Part shown: positions 8,335-15,634 of the stretch, one piece after another
How the letters are laid out: each line of letters begins with the position of its first letter
How positions within the stretch are numbered: the first letter of the stretch is position 1
From: Candidatus Onthousia faecigallinarum
GTDB lineage: Bacteria; Bacillota_I; Bacilli_A; RF39; UBA660
DNA: 37,004 bases
Direction: 5' to 3'
Assembly (NCBI GenBank): GCA_018716225.1
Contig: DVKE01000029.1
Span: 1 to 37,004 of the forward strand
Notes under the pieces: generated by a model
Seen by the model: only the letters and a program-made list of their open reading frames with translations
Told to the model about the DNA's origin: nothing
Databases searched by the model: none
Translations under genes and position numbers: made by a program

Positions 8335-8360
8335 TTCCCTCTATAGGGAATATATAGTAT

Positions 8361-8633
8361 TTAGATAGTTTTTAAATAATCTTCTAATTCAGATAGTTTA
8401 ATCTTATTAGATAGATTTTCAATAAATACTTCATTAGAATAATTGAATATTAAGAAAGTTTTATCTTTTATGATAATTCTATTAGGTTCAATATAAGTTA
8501 AATTAGTTCTATCTATCTTTCTTATATTACCATTAATGATTTTAGGTGTAGTCTTTGCAAACTCACATATCAGTTCTAATTTCTTTCTTAATGATTCTTC
8601 AATAGGTAATTCTTCTTTAATAATATTTACCAT
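8361..8633 (-). CDS. Small uncharacterised protein of the element (90 aa)
   Basis: Not recognised. The ORF is very AT-rich, like the mobile element and unlike the host genes. The ATG at 8633 is preferred over one 13 codons upstream because AAAGGA stands 8 nt before it. The protein is charged, with a helical N-terminal half (EESLRKKLELICEFAKTT) and a beta-rich C-terminal half, and has no membrane segment or cysteine cluster. It lies upstream of the recombinase promoter on the same strand, a place where such elements may keep regulators or excision factors, but no HTH can be claimed. Confidence 0.6.
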   Translation of the reverse strand: MVNIIKEELPIEESLRKKLELICEFAKTTPKIINGNIRKIDRTNLTYIEPNRIIIKDKTFLIFNYSNEVFIENLSNKIKLSELEDYLKTI

Positions 8634-8655
8634 AATACCATCCTTTCTTTCGGAT

Positions 8656-8677
8656 GTTTTTTGTAAATACAAAAAAC
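8656..8677. repeat. 22-bp perfect palindrome at the element's right margin
   Basis: The arms GTTTTTTGTA (8656-8665) and TACAAAAAAC (8668-8677) are exact inverted copies around AA. It lies between the 90-aa gene and the tRNA-Met terminator. It could be an operator for the small gene or part of the right attachment site. Confidence 0.6.
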
Positions 8678-8698
8678 TAATCCATTTCTGAATTAGTT
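8671..8698 (-). terminator. Terminator downstream of tRNA-Met
   Basis: Reading left, AACTAAT (8698-8692), a 10-nt loop and ATTAGTT (8681-8675) are followed by T residues. It is placed to end the tRNA transcript and overlaps the edge of the 22-bp palindrome. Confidence 0.55.
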
Positions 8699-8741
8699 AT
8701 TTATCAAACTCAAACTATAAAAGTTCGAGCAGAATTCCTTT

Positions 8742-8818
8742 TGGTAGCGAGAGGGGGAGTCGAACCCTCGACCTTTCGGGTATGAACCGAGCGCTCTAGC
8801 CAACTGAGCTATCTCGCC
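8742..8818 (-). tRNA. tRNA-Met (CAT), elongator type
   Basis: A 77-nt cloverleaf with encoded CCA. It has the D-arm GCTC/GAGC, anticodon loop TTCATAC, variable loop AGGTC and T-loop TTCGACT. It closely resembles the B. subtilis elongator tRNA-Met and lacks the three G-C pairs that close the initiator anticodon stem. Position 27-43 (C-A) and T-stem position 50-64 (A-C) do not pair, and 1-72 is G-U. These are unusual for a functional tRNA but leave the fold recognisable. A decoding role as tRNA-Ile2 (lysidine-modified CAU) is less likely given the match to Met. Confidence 0.93.
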
Positions 8819-8831
8819 ATCGAACAAATTT

Positions 8832-8860
8832 ATAGTATCATATATTTTTCTTCTTGGCAA
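8832..8860 (-). promoter_or_regulatory. Promoter of tRNA-Met
   Basis: TTGCCA (8860-8855), 17-bp spacer, TACTAT (8837-8832) on the minus strand, 13 bp before the mature tRNA 5' end. Confidence 0.65.
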
Positions 8861-8944
8861 CCATTTTTTTGCTCGAATTTTGCCATATGGTACTTTCTTC
8901 TTCTTCCAAGCGATGTTATACTAAAGGAAATTTAGGAGGTATTT

Positions 8945-9472
8945 ATGTTCTATGTTACAACCTACTCTTCTCCTCTTGGTATATTAATTCTACTTTGTAA
9001 TGATCAAGCTTTATTAGGAGTCTTTCAAAACGGGCAAAAATATTTTCCCGAAACATTGATAAGTAAAGCTATTTTTAAAGAACATCATCCAATTTTAGAA
9101 CAAGCTAGCAATTGGCTTGATCGTTATTTTAAGGGACAAAAACCAAATCCCTTAGAATTACCTCTTGAGCCCCAAGGGACTCCCTTTCAAAAAGAAGTAT
9201 GGCATCTATTATTAGAAATTCCTTATGGAAAAGTAACAACTTATCAAGAGATTGCCAAAGCATTAGCAGAAAAAAGAAAAGGAAAAACAATGTCTTGCCA
9301 AGCAGTAGGGAGTGCGATCGGCCACAATCCTCTTGCTATCATCATCCCTTGTCATCGCGTCATTGGGAAAAATGGAACATTAACAGGTTATGCCCTGGGA
9401 ATCGAAAAAAAGAAATTTTTACTAACTCTAGAACAAGAAGCAAGAAATCAGACAAGCCGAATAAAAGATTAA
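8945..9472 (+). CDS. ogt: Methylated-DNA-protein-cysteine methyltransferase (Ogt/MGMT)
   Basis: A suicide DNA-repair protein that transfers alkyl groups from O6-alkylguanine to its own cysteine. The active-site motif is IIPCHRVIG with the acceptor Cys136. Upstream, the helix-turn-helix segment contains PYGKVTTYQEIA and the QAVGSAIGHNP block that positions the flipped base. At 175 aa it has the usual Ogt length. TAGGAGG precedes the ATG by 5 nt. Single gene; a weak hairpin AAGAAG-TCAA-CTTCTT (9575-9590) downstream may end the transcript. Confidence 0.93.
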   Translation: MFYVTTYSSPLGILILLCNDQALLGVFQNGQKYFPETLISKAIFKEHHPILEQASNWLDRYFKGQKPNPLELPLEPQGTPFQKEVWHLLLEIPYGKVTTYQEIAKALAEKRKGKTMSCQAVGSAIGHNPLAIIIPCHRVIGKNGTLTGYALGIEKKKFLLTLEQEARNQTSRIKD

Positions 9473-9609
9473 TATCCATTTGTTCTTATGACTAGTTTAT
9501 TCCATTTAAAGTACGTTTGCTAGGTACTAGAAGAGTAATCTTTTCGTAATAAAATTTTTGATTAAAAAACGGTCAAGAAGTCAACTTCTTCCTTTTCCAA
9601 CAATCTTTT

Positions 9610-10089
9610 TTATTTTCTAGTATATACTAAATGTTTGTAAGTAATATTATTTTCTTCTTTTTCTTCTAGGACTTCTTTTTTCCACTCTTCGGGATAAAAC
9701 TCGGGAAAATATACATCCGCTTTACTTTCCGCATTTACTTCTGTTAATAACATCTTATCGGCATAGGGCAACATTTGCTGATATATACTGGCCCCTCCAA
9801 TAACCATAACTTCTTTTCCATATTGTCTAATATAGTTTAATAAATCATCGAGCGAATGAACAATGAAAACTCCAGGGATTTCTATATTCTTCTTCGTTAA
9901 AACAATATGTTTTCTTTCTGGTAAAAGTTTCGGTAAAGATTCCAAGGTGTTTCTACCCATAATAATTGGTTTCTGTAAGGTATGATCGCGAAAAAACTTC
10001 ATATCACCTTTAAAATGCCAAATTAAATCGTTATCTTTTCCAAGTTCTAAATTTTTGCCTACGGCAGCGATCATCGTAATATTCTTCAT
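9610..10089 (-). CDS. folA: Dihydrofolate reductase
   Basis: NADPH-dependent reduction of dihydrofolate to tetrahydrofolate. At 159 aa it has the typical length. Visible blocks: MIAAVGKNLELGKDNDLIW with the substrate-site acid Asp29 in HFKGDMKFF, the NADPH-binding PIIMGRNTLESL, the VMVIGGASIYQQML glycine turn, and the C-terminal YFPEF strand. The ATG at 10089 is chosen over an upstream in-frame TTG because AAAGGAAG lies about 10 nt before the ATG and overlaps the TTG region. It is not adjacent to thyA, which lies about 25 kb away and is broken, so the usual coupling of DHFR to ThyA is lost or carried elsewhere. A possible long leader RNA lies upstream. Confidence 0.94.
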   Translation of the reverse strand: MKNITMIAAVGKNLELGKDNDLIWHFKGDMKFFRDHTLQKPIIMGRNTLESLPKLLPERKHIVLTKKNIEIPGVFIVHSLDDLLNYIRQYGKEVMVIGGASIYQQMLPYADKMLLTEVNAESKADVYFPEFYPEEWKKEVLEEKEENNITYKHLVYTRK

Positions 10090-10200
10090 CTTAAGTTTTC
10101 TTCCTTTCAAAATTACATTTTAGATAAGGTCAGCTTATAAAATGGCTCCTAGATCTATATTAATAATAAGTCTTATAACCACGAAAAGTTCTTTTCCCCT

Positions 10201-10319
10201 AAAGCAAGTTTTTAATTTTATCATAGAGATTCATAGGTAGAATCTATATATTCCTTCATAAATTTTTTGCTGTTTTCTCTCTGATACAACCGAAATTTAT
10301 AAGCTCGGTCACTTGCTTT
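10201..10319 (-). ncRNA. Candidate structured RNA or folA leader
   Basis: Part of the 415-bp gene-free stretch between folA and the membrane-protein gene. Exact 9-bp arms AAAGCAAGT (10319-10311) and ACTTGCTTT (10209-10201) would close a 119-nt RNA read leftward. Inside, TATCAGAGAG can pair with CTCTATGATA (one mismatch), and a terminal hairpin AGATTC-N7-GAATCT follows. The rod-like layout with paired ends recalls 6S RNA, but no 6S consensus can be confirmed. A minus-strand promoter lies directly upstream, so it could equally be the 5' leader of folA. No T-rich terminator follows the closing stem. Confidence 0.35.
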
Positions 10320-10320
10320 T

Positions 10321-10349
10321 ACTTTAATGTGCAAACAAGTGCTTGTCAA
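10321..10349 (-). promoter_or_regulatory. Minus-strand promoter upstream of the folA leader
   Basis: TTGACA (10349-10344), 17-bp spacer, TAAAGT (10326-10321). The spacer contains the dyad ACAAG-CA-CTTGT, a possible operator. Transcription would begin at the base of the closing stem at 10311-10319 and run about 225 nt to the folA ATG. Confidence 0.55.
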
Positions 10350-10445
10350 TAGTTTTTCTTAAATTTATCCTCATGGATTTTACGATTATATAAGAAACTA
10401 AAAATAGAACATTTTAACTTGTAAATCACAACCACCCGGTGAAAT

Positions 10446-10473
10446 TTGACAAAATCATTTTTTTTGGTATAAT
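10446..10473 (+). promoter_or_regulatory. Promoter of the 144-aa membrane protein
   Basis: TTGACA (10446-10451), 16-bp T-rich spacer, TATAAT (10468-10473), with a GGGGG Shine-Dalgarno shortly before the ATG at 10505. Confidence 0.8.
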
Positions 10474-10504
10474 AAGCGCACTTTAACAAAGGGGGATATA
10501 TATT

Positions 10505-10939
10505 ATGTTTAAAGGTACAAAAGAGAAAAAAGCTAGAAAGCTAGAGGAGAAAATTAGAGTCACTAATCTAAAAATTTATCAAGAAAAAATGGATGACACT
10601 TGTTTCTTAGCAGGAACGATCTCTACGGGAGCGATTATAGCAACGTTATTGGGAACAACGATATTGAACAATGCACTAACTTATGATCTTATCAATCCTA
10701 TTGCTAGCGTTCCAGCTTGTGCACTTATAGGTCTTGCTTGCTTTGGTACCGTAACAAAAATAACAAAAAAGAAAACCGACAATATGAAAAGATTAAAATT
10801 CTTTGCAGAAAACAAAGATCTTATTAAGGCTGGAGCAGAAGAAGAAATAAGCATATTAGAAGCGAGAAAAATGAATTTAGGAAAACTAGAAAAATATGCA
10901 AGCGAGGGCAAAAGCAAAGTATTAAGAAAAACCAAATAA
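10505..10939 (+). CDS. Small membrane protein with two transmembrane segments
   Basis: Not recognised. The 144-aa protein has a Lys/Glu-rich amphipathic N-terminus (residues 1-30), two hydrophobic segments (about 32-54 and 64-86) separated by a short loop, then a charged cytoplasmic tail of about 55 residues. There is no signal peptidase site and no known motif. The helical-hairpin topology would place both termini in the cytoplasm. It has its own consensus promoter and terminator, so it is an independently expressed single gene. Confidence 0.75.
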   Translation: MFKGTKEKKARKLEEKIRVTNLKIYQEKMDDTCFLAGTISTGAIIATLLGTTILNNALTYDLINPIASVPACALIGLACFGTVTKITKKKTDNMKRLKFFAENKDLIKAGAEEEISILEARKMNLGKLEKYASEGKSKVLRKTK

Positions 10940-10946
10940 TCGAATC

Positions 10947-10976
10947 AAAAGAAGTTGAAATGCTTCTTTTTCTTTT
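10947..10976 (+). terminator. Intrinsic terminator
   Basis: AAAAGAAG (10947-10954), 8-nt loop, CTTCTTTT (10963-10970), then TCTTTT. It ends the 144-aa membrane-protein transcript. Confidence 0.7.
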
Positions 10977-11060
10977 GCCCAATTATAATTTCTTTTGTTT
11001 TTCCTGATAAGTTATTCTTTTCTTGTGCTATAATGGTATTAGAATAGAAGGTGAAAAGAT

Positions 11061-11816
11061 ATGAAAAGAAGAAAAAGCAAAAGAAAAATAGTCATCATTC
11101 TGATTTTGGCTGTCTTTGCTTTCCTATTTAGTTTTTTTAAGGATGATATAACCTCGTTTATCCAGTCAATCGAACCACAGGAGTCCTATGCTCTTCCTGA
11201 GCAAGAGGAAACTTCTCCTACTTACCAAGTGGATGACATTCCAGCTTACCAAGGAAATTTGTATGTTGTTTTAAATAACAATGAACCAAACTTTAGCGAA
11301 ACGGATTATACAACAACTTCGTTTGAACATTATAATGATTTAGATTCTTTAGGACGTTGTGGAGTCGCATTCGCTAATGTCGGATTAGAGACAATGCCAA
11401 CAGAAGATCGAGGAAGTATTGGTCAAGTCAAACCTTCTGGTTGGCATACCGTAAAATATGATAATGTTAGTGGGAAATATCTATACAATCGTTGTCATTT
11501 AATCGGTTATCAATTAACAGGAGAAAATGCCAATGAAAAGAATTTAATTACCTGTACTCGGTCCATGAATACCGAGGGCATGCTTCCTTTTGAAGATGAG
11601 GTAGCAGAATATGTCAAGGATACAGGAAATCATGTTTTATACCGTGTTACGCCTATTTTTGAAGGAGATAATTTACTGGCAACTGGCGTCGAAATGGAAG
11701 CCAAATCAGTAGAAGATGATGGCAAAGGTGTAAAGTTCAATGTCTTTGTCTATAATGTTCAAGATGGAATTCAGATTGATTATAAAACTGGTGATAGTTC
11801 CTTAGAAAAGGAATAA
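11061..11816 (+). CDS. Membrane-anchored DNA/RNA non-specific endonuclease (EndA-like)
   Basis: A 251-aa betabetaalpha-metal nuclease of the DNA-entry/EndA family, predicted to act outside the membrane. A basic N-terminus plus hydrophobic residues 9-27 form an uncleaved anchor or signal. The catalytic core is YNRCHLIGYQLTGENANEKN (H146, metal-ligand Asn161), where many relatives read DRGH. The downstream ITCTRSMNTEGMLPFE completes the fold. Such enzymes degrade extracellular DNA or convert it to single strands for uptake. No competence genes are nearby. GAAGGTG precedes the ATG and an extended -10 (TGCTATAAT, 11029-11037) lies upstream. Confidence 0.88.
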   Translation: MKRRKSKRKIVIILILAVFAFLFSFFKDDITSFIQSIEPQESYALPEQEETSPTYQVDDIPAYQGNLYVVLNNNEPNFSETDYTTTSFEHYNDLDSLGRCGVAFANVGLETMPTEDRGSIGQVKPSGWHTVKYDNVSGKYLYNRCHLIGYQLTGENANEKNLITCTRSMNTEGMLPFEDEVAEYVKDTGNHVLYRVTPIFEGDNLLATGVEMEAKSVEDDGKGVKFNVFVYNVQDGIQIDYKTGDSSLEKE

Positions 11817-11846
11817 GAGAAGATGTCCCTTCTCTTTTCTTTTTCT
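11815..11846 (+). terminator. Intrinsic terminator of the nuclease gene
   Basis: AAGAGAAG (11815-11822), ATGTCC loop, CTTCTCTT (11829-11836), then a T-rich tract. The 5' arm begins in the stop codon. Confidence 0.8.
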
Positions 11847-12833
11847 CTAATTTATCATTCCATTTTCATAATTATAACGTTCTTTTTGTTTTACCTTTGC
11901 TTTATTTTCTTGTAAACTATCATCTAGTGTCTTTTGGGTTTCTAAAAATTCTTCTTGGGATTGTTTTAATTCTGCTTGAATCGTCATGAAAAAAGCATAA
12001 AGTTCTTCCCATTCTTCCTTAGAACAAAAAGGTTTTACATTCTTTTCAAGATCTTTTCCTTCCGCTTCGATCTGCTTCACATTTTGATCAAGAATACGAC
12101 CAAAAGAAGTCATCTCTTTGGTAGCATTTTCAAGCTCTTTTTGATAATCTTCATAAAAAGCAATTCTTTGCTTAGTATAGAAAGGTTCACTCATCGCTTT
12201 CAGTTGTTCTACTAATAAAGAAGAAAGAAGAACAGTATTTCCGAAAGAAGGATCGCGTCTCCATCTTTTTGAAGTCATAAATAATAGAAAAGCCAACATT
12301 AACTCTTTTTGTTGTTTCTTAAAATTCCATTTTGTTTTTTCTTGATAAGTGATCCTTTGAGACACTAACTTTTGTAATTTCGCACTTACCTCTTCCATTT
12401 CTTTTAACTTCTTTTTTTGATCTTTTTGGTTCTTTTCTAGGTCAAAAAAGATCTTCTTTTTTTCTTCTTTTTTCCTTTCTCCGGTAAAATAATCATTCTT
12501 TTGTAAATCTAAAAACTCTTCTACCGCTTCTTTTTTCCTTTCAATTCCATAAACATGACCAAAAAGTTTTTTCCCTTCTTCTTCAAACGGAAGCTCAGAG
12601 GGAGAAGTTTTTACAAACTCCGTTAATTCTTCTTCATATTCTGTTAACTCCTCTCTTACACTCGCACTAGTTTTTTCTAAAGCGGTTAACTCTTTTTGAC
12701 TGAAGGGGCATTTGACATTCTCTTCTTTTGGTTCGATTACTTTTTCTTGGATCGCTTGATACTTCTCTTTTTCTTCTTCAATAAATTGAAATAGAAAACT
12801 CTCTAAGGTTACTTCTTCTTTCTTCATATACAT
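11847..12833 (-). CDS. Coiled-coil protein, apparently leaderless mRNA
   Basis: Not recognised. About 328 aa, dominated by Glu/Lys/Gln heptads (roughly residues 40-100, 125-185 and 220-320), with a short hydrophobic helix around ELMLAFLLFMTS and no signal peptide. A consensus promoter (TTGAAC-N17-TATAAT) ends only 10 bp before the ATG at 12833. Transcription should therefore begin within a few bases of the start codon, leaving no room for a Shine-Dalgarno. GTG at 12836 or ATG at 12827 are alternative starts. The longer in-frame extension to 12872 starts at TTG without ribosome site. A structural or scaffold role is possible but unproven. Confidence 0.7.
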   Translation of the reverse strand: MYMKKEEVTLESFLFQFIEEEKEKYQAIQEKVIEPKEENVKCPFSQKELTALEKTSASVREELTEYEEELTEFVKTSPSELPFEEEGKKLFGHVYGIERKKEAVEEFLDLQKNDYFTGERKKEEKKKIFFDLEKNQKDQKKKLKEMEEVSAKLQKLVSQRITYQEKTKWNFKKQQKELMLAFLLFMTSKRWRRDPSFGNTVLLSSLLVEQLKAMSEPFYTKQRIAFYEDYQKELENATKEMTSFGRILDQNVKQIEAEGKDLEKNVKPFCSKEEWEELYAFFMTIQAELKQSQEEFLETQKTLDDSLQENKAKVKQKERYNYENGMIN

Positions 12834-12843
12834 CACGTTTCTT

Positions 12844-12872
12844 ATTATAGCGTGAAACGGTCTAAAGTTCAA
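12844..12872 (-). promoter_or_regulatory. Promoter of the coiled-coil gene
   Basis: TTGAAC (12872-12867), 17-bp spacer, TATAAT (12849-12844). The -35 box lies in the last codons of the short-chain dehydrogenase gene, so the downstream gene has its own start inside the upstream one. Confidence 0.8.
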
Positions 12873-13653
12873 TTAAAGCCGAAATCAATCGATAAATTTT
12901 AATTCCTATTTTTTGCCAAAAAGGATACGATAAATCGTTGGGAATCTTTTCTTTTTCCATGGCTCTTACAACTCTTTGAGCAAGCAAAAGATAATCTTTT
13001 TCTTCGATTAGGGAAAACATTTGCTCTTGCTTTTGGGTTATCTTCTTGCCTTCTTCTTCTTTAAAATAGAGATCTTTTTCTTTATTTAAAATCATATACT
13101 CATTAAATCCTGTTTGATAGGCTCCTGGTACAAAGAGACAAAGTCTTACCTTTAACTGCTGAAGTTTTAATTCTTTTTGAAGCGTTCTGCCTATAGAATA
13201 TAGACTCATCTTACTAGAAGTATAACTTCCTAAATAAGGCAAAGGAAGAAAAGCAGCCAAAGAAGATGTTAAGAAAATTTTGCCCTTTTGTTTGGTAAGA
13301 AGACATCTTCTTAAGTATTTTTGAAGCACTTTTAAATTTTCAAAGAGATTGATCTGATAATTTTCTTCTATTCGTTTTATATTCATTTCCAACAGACTTC
13401 CCCCTTCGGCAATCCCAGCCTGCAAGAAAATAAGATCAAAAGAATTCTCTTCTAAAATGCGATAATCTTTCTCTTCCCCTAACCGAAATAAAACGGGAAA
13501 CAGAAATACCCCATCTTCCATTCCTTTTTGTTCTAAAAAAGATAGTTGCTCTTTTTTATGCACACCGGCATAAACAATATGCCCTCTTTTGGCTGCTTCT
13601 TTGGCAATGGCATAACCAAGACCACTATAAGCTCCTGTTATAAATATTTTCAT
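12862..13653 (-). CDS. Short-chain dehydrogenase/reductase (SDR)
   Basis: A Rossmann-fold NAD(P)-dependent oxidoreductase of 263 aa, the usual classical-SDR length. The cofactor motif TGAYSGLG is at residues 6-13. FLQAGIAEG replaces the common NNAG strand. The catalytic Ser lies in LTSSLAAF and the Tyr/Lys pair in YTSSK. The PGAYQTGF segment after the sixth strand is also typical. The substrate cannot be inferred. The C-terminal 30 residues are basic and hydrophobic (WQKIGIKIYRLISALI), possibly a membrane-associating helix. AAAGGGCG precedes the ATG. The stop is UAG. Confidence 0.88.
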   Translation of the reverse strand: MKIFITGAYSGLGYAIAKEAAKRGHIVYAGVHKKEQLSFLEQKGMEDGVFLFPVLFRLGEEKDYRILEENSFDLIFLQAGIAEGGSLLEMNIKRIEENYQINLFENLKVLQKYLRRCLLTKQKGKIFLTSSLAAFLPLPYLGSYTSSKMSLYSIGRTLQKELKLQQLKVRLCLFVPGAYQTGFNEYMILNKEKDLYFKEEEGKKITQKQEQMFSLIEEKDYLLLAQRVVRAMEKEKIPNDLSYPFWQKIGIKIYRLISALIEL

Positions 13654-13688
13654 TTTCTAATCGCCCTTTCTTAGTCTATCCAAAAACT

Positions 13689-13718
13689 AAAAAAAGACTC
13701 CCACTATTTGGAAGTCTT
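13689..13718 (-). terminator. Intrinsic terminator of the two-component operon
   Basis: AAGACTTCC (13718-13710) and GGGAGTCTT (13702-13694) form a 9-bp stem with one G-U pair, followed by T residues on the minus strand. The stem begins inside the last codons of the kinase gene and the stop UAG sits in the loop. Confidence 0.85.
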
Positions 13719-14975
13719 ATAAATATGAAAGGATACCCCTTTCTTTTCGTTTTTAATGGTAATATCATAACCTAGTATATTTAGGGTTTTCTTGACTATG
13801 GATAGACCTAGTCCAAACTCCCCTTTGATTCCTTTCCGGAACGGAGTAAAGATTCCTTCTAGTAGCGCCGGATCAATATTTGGACCATCATTATATAAAG
13901 TTAAACGATTGTTTTTGGCAGTTATTTTTATGGTTTTGTCAGCATAGCGCATAAAATTTGCTAATAAATTATCAATAATTGTTTCCCAGTGCTCTTCTGT
14001 TCCATAGAAATTACTATTTTTATCAATATTGACAATAAATTCAATATCTTTTCTTTTAAATTTAAATTCCTTAATCGCCCGAGAGACAATTTTATTTAAG
14101 TCAATAAGAGTAAGTTTTACATTCATATTGTCCTTCAGATAATCTAGTTTATTCAAATAAAGAAGTGAATGAACTTTGAATTCTAGTTTATCTGTTTGCT
14201 CTTCAATGACAGCCATAGCACTATCAGCATCCTCGATCTTGTCATTGTAAGCTTCGACATAAGACTTTATTACGGTGAGAGGTGTTTTAAAGTCGTGTGA
14301 AATATTTTGATACATTTGGTTGCGGTATTCTTCCTGATTTTTTAAAGAAATCCGCATATCTTCCACAGCCATCTCTAAGGACTTCATTTCATCGTCCATC
14401 GAAAACTCTAATTTATGATCATAGTTGTCATTATCGATATTATCAATTTTTTGTTTTAATTTTTCTACCTTTTTTACTATAAAGCTGCTCCACAAGATTA
14501 AAACAAGAGAAATAAAGAGGAATGTTAGTAATACTACTGGTAGAATTGCATTTAAAATATCCGCCCTGGTTTTATTAATATAGGTATCACCAGTTAAAGC
14601 AATTTTTGTAACATTATTATTATGGAGTGTGTAATAATAATAAGTTTGGTGTTTGTAAACAAATTTCCCATAATCTTGGGTAAAATCAGACATAATCTCG
14701 GAAACATCACGAAAGGGAATAATATCGTGAATATTATCGCTGTAAGCGATCGCGTCACCTATTTGATAAATATAGGCTATTTCCGTTGAGATTAAGTCTT
14801 CATCAATGTCAGATTGAACAAATTCAAGAGGCTCTCGTAAGTAATTATAAATATTTTTTTCTGTGATCGGAAGTACGACTTGGGGTAAAACGATGCCTAG
14901 CATTAGTAAGACAACGGCAAAGATAAAGACAATTAAGATTAATAACTGATGGCTCAGTTTTCCTGCAAATCTCAT
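13704..14975 (-). CDS. Sensor histidine kinase
   Basis: A 423-aa membrane sensor kinase: transmembrane helices at about 10-36 and 141-165 enclose an extracytoplasmic sensor of about 100 residues, followed by HAMP (165-215), DHp and the ATPase domain. The phospho-acceptor is His227 in NISHDFKTPLTV. The N-box is ETIIDNLLANFMRYA, G1 is YNDGPNID, the F-box is IFTPFRKG and G2 is FGLGLSIVKK. The start ATG overlaps the regulator stop by 4 nt (ATGA), indicating translational coupling. The signal is unknown; the small sensor with a Tyr-rich stretch (HQTYYYYTLHNNN) gives no ligand clue. Confidence 0.93.
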   Translation of the reverse strand: MRFAGKLSHQLLILIVFIFAVVLLMLGIVLPQVVLPITEKNIYNYLREPLEFVQSDIDEDLISTEIAYIYQIGDAIAYSDNIHDIIPFRDVSEIMSDFTQDYGKFVYKHQTYYYYTLHNNNVTKIALTGDTYINKTRADILNAILPVVLLTFLFISLVLILWSSFIVKKVEKLKQKIDNIDNDNYDHKLEFSMDDEMKSLEMAVEDMRISLKNQEEYRNQMYQNISHDFKTPLTVIKSYVEAYNDKIEDADSAMAVIEEQTDKLEFKVHSLLYLNKLDYLKDNMNVKLTLIDLNKIVSRAIKEFKFKRKDIEFIVNIDKNSNFYGTEEHWETIIDNLLANFMRYADKTIKITAKNNRLTLYNDGPNIDPALLEGIFTPFRKGIKGEFGLGLSIVKKTLNILGYDITIKNEKKGVSFHIYKTSK

Positions 14976-15634
14976 TGTGATAACCTATAACCATAACCAT
15001 ATACGGTTCCAATATTTAGTTTAGGCATCTTTTTGCGAAGTCTTCTAACGAGATCATCGACGGCTCGATCGGAGCCAAAGTAATCGATTCCCCACACAGA
15101 TTCTAAAATTTCTTCTCGAGAGAAGGTTTTATTAATATTTTGTACAAAGAGTAGTAAAAGATCAAATTCCAAGGTAGTAAGTTTTATTTCTTTTTTTGAA
15201 AGGGTTACTCTTCTACGATCAACATCAATGACATAATCGAGATAAGTAATGATATCACTTTCTTTTTTTTGGTATACACGTTTAATGATATTATTAACAC
15301 GCAAGACTAGTTCTTTACTAGAATAAGGTTTTGTTATGTAATCATCGCTACCTAACTCTAGGCCTAAAATTCGATCCAAATCCTGATCTCTAGCCGAAGT
15401 AAAGATCACGGGTACATCAGGATACTTTTCTCGAATTGCTTTGATTACATCATAACCATTCACATCATCTCCTAACATAATATCAAGTATCCAGACATCC
15501 ACAGGAGAACCAATATAATTAATGGCATCCGCTCCTTTCTCAAAACAAGTCACTTCATATCCTGCTTTTTCTAGATACATTTTTACAACAGCTTGCAAAT
15601 CAAGCTCATCTTCTACAAAACATACTTTGTACAT
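14972..15634 (-). CDS. OmpR/PhoB-family response regulator
   Basis: A 220-aa DNA-binding response regulator. The receiver domain has the acidic pocket FVEDE, phospho-acceptor Asp51 in WILDIMLGDD, the switch Thr in VIFTSAR and Lys101 in YITKPY. The C-terminal winged helix contains the TTLEFDLLLLF, FSREEILESVWG and RAVDDLVRRLRKKM blocks and ends GTVYGYGYRL. The ATG at 15634 is chosen over the adjacent upstream TTG because GGTGGTGA is better spaced to it. A TATACT -10-like box lies upstream in the 200-bp spacer before pnp, which otherwise shows nothing coding. It forms an operon with the kinase. Confidence 0.94.
   Translation of the reverse strand: MYKVCFVEDELDLQAVVKMYLEKAGYEVTCFEKGADAINYIGSPVDVWILDIMLGDDVNGYDVIKAIREKYPDVPVIFTSARDQDLDRILGLELGSDDYITKPYSSKELVLRVNNIIKRVYQKKESDIITYLDYVIDVDRRRVTLSKKEIKLTTLEFDLLLLFVQNINKTFSREEILESVWGIDYFGSDRAVDDLVRRLRKKMPKLNIGTVYGYGYRLSQ

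Larger units (their letters stand above)
3020..8700. mobile_element. Integrated mobilizable element (serine recombinase + MobV relaxase)
   Basis: A block visibly more AT-rich than the flanking host genes carries, on the minus strand, a large serine recombinase and a Mob/Pre (MobV) relaxase, plus cargo: a GNAT acetyltransferase, two ASCH proteins and a small unknown protein. A recombinase of this type with a Mob/Pre protein and no self-transfer genes is the known architecture of Tn4451/Tn4453-like mobilizable transposons. The exact ends are not resolved: I found no convincing long direct repeat. The left limit is placed between the VOC gene and the GNAT gene (an imperfect dyad at 3029-3056 is a candidate site). 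The right limit lies between the recombinase promoter and the tRNA-Met terminator. Confidence 0.75.

Noticed and set aside
8742-8818. tRNA-Met as the integration target of the element
   Set aside because: No copy of the tRNA 3' end is found at the left boundary, and large serine recombinases do not usually use tRNA genes.
9199-9495. 98-codon plus-strand ORF inside the methyltransferase gene
   Set aside because: Shadow in another frame of a well-conserved gene; no ribosome site.
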